Source: Carnobacterium_A sp036639135
GTDB lineage: Bacteria > Bacillota > Bacilli > Lactobacillales > Carnobacteriaceae
Direction of reading: 5' to 3'
Assembly: GCA_036639135.1 (NCBI GenBank)
Contig: JAVWJE010000014.1
Span: 1 to 29,349, forward strand
Length of the DNA: 29,349 nucleotides
The notes beneath the pieces are model-generated. The model searched no databases, had not been told where the DNA came from, and was given only the letters and a program-made list of their open reading frames with translations. This document shows, piece by piece, positions 24,994 to 29,349 of the stretch. The translations under genes and the position numbers were made by a program. Each line of letters starts with the position of its first letter. Position 1 is the first letter of the stretch.

Positions 24994-25037
24994 AAAACGT
25001 AATCGTGAACGTTTTATTTTATTGAAAAAATAAAGCG
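24994..25037 (+). promoter_or_regulatory. two mutually exclusive hairpins in the lipoprotein leader
   Basis: AAAACGT (24994-25000) can pair with ACGTTTT (25009-25015). Alternatively CGTTTTATTTT (25010-25020) can pair with AAAATAAAGCG (25027-25037) over 11 bp with one wobble. The shared arm means only one can form. The region is AT-rich, so this may be chance. The remainder of 24787-25060 shows no gene or strong promoter. Confidence 0.35.
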
Positions 25038-25077
25038 GTTTCGTCAAAGAGTAAATAGTAAAAAAGGAGGGGTAAAA

Positions 25078-26178
25078 ATGAAGAAAATAAGCTTGCTTTT
25101 TATTTTAGCCATTATATTAACAGGATGTAGCTTGATAAATCCTGATAAAAATAATAAAAAATCTTCAACAATCGAAAGTACATCTCAAATAGATTCAGAA
25201 ATAAGCGTATCACCTAATGAAGTTGTTGATCAAAAAGAGGCCGAAGTAGAAAAGGAACCTCTCGTCTTTGTCCCTCAATTAGATGAAATAAATCAAGGCC
25301 TGACAACGGAAAATGATAAAGCGCTTTCGGAAATTTGGGGAATAGTTGAAGAAAATCAAGATATGGGTTTTGAAAATGATGTCACAATTGTTTACAGTGG
25401 CGAAACATTTGGCAAATCACCTAATTTAGCAGGAATATTTTTAATTGTTAATCGTACGAACGAGCCTTTAGAGAATTTGCAATTTACTTATACATTTGGT
25501 GGCGTTGATAAACAGCTTATTTTTGATCAAAAATCGTTTAAATTAACTGCCGAACGATTCGGAGTGCTAGAACCAAATACGGTTATGCCAATGTATTTTG
25601 TTGTTAAAGCGGAAAACGAAAATGATCTTAAGCAAATAGATGTTAAGCATGTCATTGAAAAAGTTGAAGAATTTAAATATGACATAGCTAGTAAAGGTAA
25701 TAGCAATTCTAGTACTGAAGAAAATACCTCAGCAGATACTAAATTGACATTTAAGATTCCTAAGCAGAATAGTGATAAAGGGCAAACCATAGAAAATAAT
25801 CCTTTAATGTCTGAGTTCAAAGCGATAGTGGATAAAACAAAAAACTTAGGCTTTGATGATGACGTGACCGTGCTGTATTCTACTATTTATGATAAAAATG
25901 AGAACGGTGTAGCTGCTTATTTTCTTGTTATTAATAAAACAAACGTCAGTATGAAAGATATTCATTTTGACTTTAACTACGGAGATAGTCAAGGTAACAT
26001 GGTATGGGAAAAAGAACCCTATCACATGTCTAGTGAAGTATTCGGAGTATTGGGGCCAATGACCGTATTACCAGTTACTTTAACAGTTCCTGAAGGGAAA
26101 GAAGACTTATTTCTTTCTATTACAGAAGATAATGTAAAAACAAGCGTAGAAGAGTTCAAATATAACCAAGCAAACTAA
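25078..26178 (+). CDS. lipoprotein with two copies of an unnamed domain
   Basis: The 366-residue protein has a type II signal peptide with lipobox LTGC (Cys17), a polar Ser/Glu-rich linker to about residue 60, then two homologous domains at about 62-202 and 223-363 joined by a Ser/Asn-rich linker. Shared landmarks are DVTIVYSG / DVTVLYST, IFLIVNRTN / YFLVINKTN and ERFGVLEPNTVMPM / EVFGVLGPMTVLPV. The pattern of short hydrophobic strands suggests an extracellular beta-sandwich; no catalytic motif is seen. AGGAGGGG precedes the ATG. It lies 17 bases before a second lipoprotein with a third copy of the domain. I do not recognise the family. Confidence 0.85.
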   Translation: MKKISLLFILAIILTGCSLINPDKNNKKSSTIESTSQIDSEISVSPNEVVDQKEAEVEKEPLVFVPQLDEINQGLTTENDKALSEIWGIVEENQDMGFENDVTIVYSGETFGKSPNLAGIFLIVNRTNEPLENLQFTYTFGGVDKQLIFDQKSFKLTAERFGVLEPNTVMPMYFVVKAENENDLKQIDVKHVIEKVEEFKYDIASKGNSNSSTEENTSADTKLTFKIPKQNSDKGQTIENNPLMSEFKAIVDKTKNLGFDDDVTVLYSTIYDKNENGVAAYFLVINKTNVSMKDIHFDFNYGDSQGNMVWEKEPYHMSSEVFGVLGPMTVLPVTLTVPEGKEDLFLSITEDNVKTSVEEFKYNQAN

Positions 26179-26195
26179 ATAAGGAGGGAAACACC

Positions 26196-26915
26196 ATGAA
26201 TAAGTTAATAATAGCAGTAGGCATTGTTTTGATTATGAGTGGGTGTAGTTCAGCTGGAGAGAATCATTCGGAATCTTCAACTAATTCAGAAGCTTCTTCT
26301 ATTACTGTAAATAGCTCAAAAGAAAGTTCTGTTGAATCAACTCCTTCTATAAAAAAATCAAAACAGTCAAGTTCTGATACTGAAAGTAGTTCAGCTAAAC
26401 CCGGTGGAGCTAGCACTGGTGGCATCATAGAGAAGTCTGAAAGTAAAGACTCAACTACTTTAGATGCAATCACTAATGAGATCCCACTAGTTCCACAAAA
26501 ATCTGATATTGAAAGTGGATTTACATTAGAAACAGATCCCGTTTTACAAGGTGTTGAAGAAAGAATGAGACAGGCAGAAACAATAGGTATCCCAAACGAT
26601 GTTGCCATACACTTTACTGGTATGACTTTAAATGAAACAGATAAAACTCAAGCTATTTTTATCTTAGTAAATTTAACACCGATGACCATGAAGAATATAA
26701 AGATGACCATTAGTTTTAGTAATACTGCGAATGAAGTGATTCTAGATAAGGCTTCATTTGTTCTTTCAGAAGATAAATTTGGTATTTTCAAACCTAATAC
26801 TGCAATGCCAGTTTATATTGATATACCAAAAGAAAAAGAAGAAATTTTTAATAATTTAAAAGATTTCAATGAGATGATTTATTCAATTGATTCGTTTGAG
26901 CATGAAGAAATTTAA
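26196..26915 (+). CDS. lipoprotein with one copy of the same domain
   Basis: The 239-residue protein has a lipobox MSGC (Cys17), a long Ser/Thr/Glu-rich linker (about 18-92, probably disordered and wall-spanning) and one domain at about 95-236 matching the domains of the upstream lipoprotein: NDVAIHFTG, IFILVNLTPMTMKNIKM and DKFGIFKPNTAMPVYIDI. AGGAGGG precedes the ATG. The shared domain and tight spacing show that the two genes arose by duplication and are co-transcribed. Function unknown; surface binding or sensing is only a guess. No clear terminator follows. Confidence 0.85.
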   Translation: MNKLIIAVGIVLIMSGCSSAGENHSESSTNSEASSITVNSSKESSVESTPSIKKSKQSSSDTESSSAKPGGASTGGIIEKSESKDSTTLDAITNEIPLVPQKSDIESGFTLETDPVLQGVEERMRQAETIGIPNDVAIHFTGMTLNETDKTQAIFILVNLTPMTMKNIKMTISFSNTANEVILDKASFVLSEDKFGIFKPNTAMPVYIDIPKEKEEIFNNLKDFNEMIYSIDSFEHEEI

Positions 26916-27079
26916 CATAGATAGTTATTTAAAATGATTCAATCTAAAACCAACATAAGCTCTGATAAAAATTTTCGGTAAAGATATTTCAACGCTTTTT
27001 TAGCAAATGATTTTGCAAAAATAACGTAGCAAATAACAGGTTGAAATTAATGCCTGTAGAGAGTGGGGGTTGAGTAATA

Positions 27080-27643
27080 ATGTTGTCCTTTGAGAAAAAA
27101 GACTGGCTTACTATACCTAATATTCTCTCTTTAATCAGATTATCGCTCATTCCAGTTTTTATTCTTCTCTATTTAAATGCAACCCAACCCACTGACTATT
27201 ATTTGGCTTCATTTATTATTTTACTATCTGGATTAACAGACCTACTAGATGGGTGGATAGCTAGAAAGTATCATCAAATTACAGAGTTAGGTAAAATACT
27301 AGATCCCATAGCAGATAAGCTTACTCAAGTTACGGTCGTAATTTGCTTGGCTGCACAATTTAAATGGATGAGACTAATTGTTGTTTTATTCTTAGTGAAA
27401 GAACTATTTATGATAGTAAATAGTTTATTTCTTTTACAAAAAGGAAAAAAATTAGATGGAGCTAAGTGGTACGGAAAGATTTCTACAGCCATATTTTATA
27501 GTTGTATTGTTTTTCTAATTGCTTTTCCTTTACTTTCTGAGCGGATTGCTAGTTTATTAATGCTAGTGATAGGTTTCTTTTTACTATTATCTTTGTTTCT
27601 ATATGGTAAAATTTTTATAAGAATGTACCAAGAAAAGATGTAA
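27080..27643 (+). CDS. CDP-alcohol phosphatidyltransferase family membrane enzyme
   Basis: The 187-residue protein has several membrane helices and the family motif with all key residues: D-G-W-I-A-R, eight residues, G, three, D, three, D (LLDGWIARKYHQITELGK and ILDPIADK). These enzymes join a CDP-activated lipid to an alcohol. Phosphatidylglycerophosphate synthase is the common role, but the sequence after the motif diverges from housekeeping PgsA as I know it, and a cardiolipin synthase or paralogue is possible. ATG 27080 follows a G-rich ribosome site. No terminator of its own is obvious before the next promoter. Confidence 0.88.
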   Translation: MLSFEKKDWLTIPNILSLIRLSLIPVFILLYLNATQPTDYYLASFIILLSGLTDLLDGWIARKYHQITELGKILDPIADKLTQVTVVICLAAQFKWMRLIVVLFLVKELFMIVNSLFLLQKGKKLDGAKWYGKISTAIFYSCIVFLIAFPLLSERIASLLMLVIGFFLLLSLFLYGKIFIRMYQEKM

Positions 27644-27671
27644 GAACTCGGGTTAAAATAAAGCGTTACAG

Positions 27672-27700
27672 TTGCTTTGTAAGGGTTTTCTTGGTATGAT
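27672..27700 (+). promoter_or_regulatory. promoter of the candidate structured RNA
   Basis: TTGCTT (27672-27677), 17-base spacer, TATGAT (27695-27700) with extended TGG. The predicted start at about 27707 coincides with the base of the first hairpin. Confidence 0.7.
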
Positions 27701-27706
27701 AATAAT

Positions 27707-27968
27707 GAAAAGAAGGACAAGGTACAATGTCTTCTTTTCTAGAGTAGCAAGTATACTCTAGTACTATCTAATGATCCTGTTTACTTGAAAGTTTCGGATC
27801 ATTGGAAATAAATTTATAATGTGGCGAAGTTCCTTAGGTTGGACGAGTCAATAAAAATGTATGGGACAAGAGTATAACCCCTCATACGATTAGATTAAAT
27901 AAAATTTCAAAAGGAACTAGCTACAAAGTAAAAAGAGAGGCTTGATTTTGAGCCTTTCTTTTTTTTTC
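27707..27968 (+). ncRNA. candidate structured non-coding RNA, about 260 nt
   Basis: No credible ORF is present, yet the stretch has its own promoter, terminator and dense structure. Hairpin 1: 27707-27719 with 27728-27739 (12 bp, one bulge). Hairpin 2: TAGAGTA/TACTCTA (27740-27760). Hairpin 3: AATGATCC/GGATCATT (27770-27803). A long-range AGTTCCTT/AAGGAACT pairing (27828-27835 with 27911-27918) encloses a hairpin GTATGGG/CTCATAC (27859-27865 with 27881-27887). A terminator ends it. I compared it by eye with tmRNA, RNase P RNA, 6S, T-box and common riboswitches and saw no match. It is unlikely to be a leader, because the next gene has its own promoter downstream. Confidence 0.6.
27931..27968 (+). 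terminator. terminator of the candidate RNA
   Basis: A 10-bp stem (27933-27942 with 27951-27960, one G-T) and a long T run. A weaker CTGCT/AGCAG pair with T8 follows at about 27968-28016. The remainder to 28121 is AT-rich with no gene. Confidence 0.88.
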
Positions 27969-28121
27969 TGCTAGACTATCAACTAAATTAATGTGAAGAA
28001 AAAGCAGTTTTTTTTAAAGGACGATTGTTTATATAAAACAAAAGCTAAAAATAGATTTAAAAGGTTCCTTACTACCAAAACCCGTATTAAATTTGAATTT
28101 TAAAGAACAATTATTCGTTTA

Positions 28122-28150
28122 TTTCATTTTGATGAGAAATGTGATACAAT
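28122..28150 (+). promoter_or_regulatory. promoter of the DUF2187 gene
   Basis: TTTCAT (28122-28127), 17-base spacer, extended -10 TGA-TACAAT (28145-28150). Confidence 0.55.
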
Positions 28151-28214
28151 AGATAAGCAAACGATTAAATTGCGGGTAACGTTCTTCAAGAACGAAAGAA
28201 ATGAGGGGATTTAT

Positions 28215-28550
28215 GTGGGAGACAAAATAACCAAAGAAATTCAATCGTTAGTTGAGGTTGAGTTACGTAAAGGAGCTAGCAAATCAAGAATTGCGACTCT
28301 TTTGGGAGTGCCCTATGATGAAGCAAATGAAATTATTGATGAGATTAAAGCTTCATTTAGACCAGACTTAGGCGATAAAATTATTTTCTTATTCAGAGAT
28401 GAGAAAATGGCTGGTACTATTATAAAGTTATTAAATAATAGTGCTGTTGTTGAGATTTATTGGGAAAAGTCATCTGAAAAGATGAAAGATATCATGGAAT
28501 CTAAAACAATTGTCAATTTTAAAGATATTGTTGAATTTATCCATAATTAA
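28215..28550 (+). CDS. DUF2187 (YkvS-like) protein with N-terminal HTH-like segment
   Basis: GTG 28215 is preferred (111 residues, MGDKITKEIQ), because GAGGGG lies six bases upstream; the frame is open from a TTG at 28170 that has no ribosome site. An ATG at 28213 overlaps the GTG but is out of frame and stops after five codons. The first half (VELRKGASKSRIATLLGVPYDEANEIIDEI) looks like a helix-turn-helix; the second half (GDKIIFLFRDEKMAGTIIKLLNNSAVVEI) is a KOW-like small barrel as in DUF2187/YkvS. A nucleic-acid-binding role is inference. A terminator follows. Confidence 0.75.
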   Translation: MGDKITKEIQSLVEVELRKGASKSRIATLLGVPYDEANEIIDEIKASFRPDLGDKIIFLFRDEKMAGTIIKLLNNSAVVEIYWEKSSEKMKDIMESKTIVNFKDIVEFIHN

Positions 28551-28578
28551 TTTGCAAATAAAATAATGAGTAATATTT

Positions 28579-28612
28579 AAAAGGTTGAGACAAATTGTCT
28601 CAACCTTTTTTT
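28579..28612 (+). terminator. terminator of the DUF2187 gene
   Basis: A perfect 14-bp stem (28579-28592 with 28596-28609), a 3-base loop and T7. Confidence 0.95.
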
Positions 28613-28763
28613 GCTTATTTTGTTGTAAAATTATGAAGAAATAAAATTTAACATATTAGATTTAATCCAATTATCGCTGGTATTTTAAAAAAAAAGAGTT
28701 GTTTAGCAAACTTTATCGATTTTTTATTATAATCATTGATTTAAAAAAAAATTCATTTTTTTC

Positions 28764-28792
28764 TTGACAGTTTCCTTTTTTAATAATATAGT
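28764..28792 (+). promoter_or_regulatory. fabT promoter
   Basis: TTGACA (28764-28769), 17-base spacer, TATAGT (28787-28792). The first FabT box begins inside the -10. Confidence 0.85.
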
Positions 28793-28822
28793 TTGATAGT
28801 CAAATAGTTTGATGTTCAAAGT
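28790..28822. promoter_or_regulatory. two tandem FabT boxes
   Basis: AGTTTGATAGTCAAATA (28790-28806) and AGTTTGATGTTCAAAGT (28806-28822) both fit the FabT palindrome (TTTGA-N3-TCAAA core). They share one base and are offset by 16. They cover the -10 and the transcription start, so FabT should repress its own operon. Confidence 0.88.
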
Positions 28823-28862
28823 ATTATGTTAGCTAGTAAAATAAAGGAACGGAGGAGCTGGT

Positions 28863-29315
28863 GTGGACAAAGCATTGGAGCATGAAATAAATGCTTATTT
28901 AATTACAATATTCAATGAAATTATAATGATTGAAGAAGACGCTCTTCAAGGGAGCACATTTAACGATATTTCTATTAAAGAAATGCATACTATTGAAGCT
29001 ATCGGAATGGATCGAATCAATACAACTTCAGAGGTTGCAAAAAAGTTAGCCATTACTGCAGGCACACTGACCGTTTCGGTTAATAATCTTGTTAAAAAAG
29101 GATATGTTGAACGAATTAGAAGTGAAAAAGATCGTAGAGTAGTTAGGCTAGGACTTACAAAAAAAGGTAGACTACTTTATCGACTCCATGATAAATTTCA
29201 TCGTAATATGGTTAACGAAACGATTACTGGAATGGAAAAAGAAGAAGCTGAGATATTGATTAAAGGTTTAAGAAATCTGCATGGTTTTCTGGACGAAATA
29301 AAAAATAATTTATAA
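28863..29315 (+). CDS. fabT: MarR-family regulator of fatty acid synthesis FabT
   Basis: The 150-residue MarR-type winged-helix protein has the FabT-specific pattern FNDISIKEMHTIEAIG, SEVAKKLAITAGTLTVSVNNLVKKGYVERIRSEKDRRVVRL and LTKKGRLLYRLHDKFHRNMV. FabT with acyl-ACP represses the fab gene cluster in Lactobacillales, usually as its first gene before fabH and acpP. GTG 28863 lies behind GGAGGAG. The tandem FabT boxes support the call. The fab genes would be expected just beyond the right edge. Confidence 0.95.
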   Translation: MDKALEHEINAYLITIFNEIIMIEEDALQGSTFNDISIKEMHTIEAIGMDRINTTSEVAKKLAITAGTLTVSVNNLVKKGYVERIRSEKDRRVVRLGLTKKGRLLYRLHDKFHRNMVNETITGMEKEEAEILIKGLRNLHGFLDEIKNNL

Positions 29316-29332
29316 GAACAGAGTTGAACTCG

Positions 29333-29349
29333 ATGCAAGCAAAAATTAT
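29333..29349 (+). CDS. possible start of the next gene (fabH expected)
   Basis: An ATG at 29333 opens Met-Gln-Ala-Lys-Ile up to the window edge. A fabH gene is normally found here after fabT and a MxAKI-like start is compatible, but only five codons are visible and the ribosome site is weak. Confidence 0.2.

Noticed and set aside
26264..26608. Reverse frame of 114 codons
   Set aside because: It mirrors the Ser/Glu-rich linker of the second lipoprotein; no ribosome site or known motif.
27707..27968. T-box or common riboswitch identity for the structured RNA
   Set aside because: No T-box core (AGGGTGG) and no purine, TPP, FMN, SAM or preQ1 core motifs; it is also cut off from the next gene by a terminator.

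Overview
The window is about 29.3 kb of AT-rich chromosomal DNA from a Gram-positive of the Firmicutes. It most likely comes from the Lactobacillales, and Carnobacterium-like bacteria fit best. The evidence is the gene order (a Bacillus-style rpmG / yqgN / rhomboid / yqgQ / glcK block and a miaA / hflX / ynbB / glnA / glnR block), a nrdHIEF ribonucleotide reductase operon, a FabT regulator at the right edge, strong AGGAGG-type ribosome sites and many TTG/GTG starts. The genus is inference. A run of 10 N at 4032-4041 shows that this is a draft assembly. I see no prophage, insertion sequence, CRISPR array or rRNA; one tRNA gene (Arg, anticodon TCT) is present.

Layout. 1-1457 (minus): truncated YfhO-type polytopic membrane protein. 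1618-3735: class B penicillin-binding protein, closed by a strong bidirectional terminator. 3783-4648 (minus): two small membrane-anchored proteins, one with an MltG-like LysM subdomain and broken by the N gap. 4881-8446: rpmG, 5-formyltetrahydrofolate cyclo-ligase, a 101-residue hypothetical, a non-coding stretch with a possible small RNA, then rhomboid protease, YqgQ and glucokinase. 8674-10271: a lipoprotein and a membrane-anchored rhodanese-like protein. 10323-10553 (minus): excisionase-type HTH protein. 10856-15098: glycerophosphodiesterase, miaA, hflX and ynbB in close order. 15309-17233: glnA then glnR, each with its own promoter. 17349-20154: TetR regulator and fused ABC exporter with a palindromic operator between them. 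20430-20503 (minus): tRNA-Arg. 20808-24729: nrdHIEF behind paired NrdR-like boxes. 25078-26915: two related lipoproteins. 27080-27643: CDP-alcohol phosphatidyltransferase. 27707-27968: a candidate structured RNA. 28215-28550: DUF2187-type protein. 28863-29315: fabT with two tandem FabT boxes.

Regulatory logic visible in the sequence: GlnR probably autoregulates through a consensus box and acts with glutamine synthetase; NrdR probably represses nrdHIEF; FabT probably autoregulates; the TetR protein probably represses the adjacent ABC transporter through a 7-6-7 palindrome just downstream of a near-consensus promoter.

The least explained items are a self-contained roughly 260-nt transcription unit with five or more hairpins (27707-27968), the tandem lipoproteins carrying three copies of one about 140-residue domain, a possible small RNA at 6200-6266, and short out-of-frame decoy ORFs that overlap the start codons of three genes.
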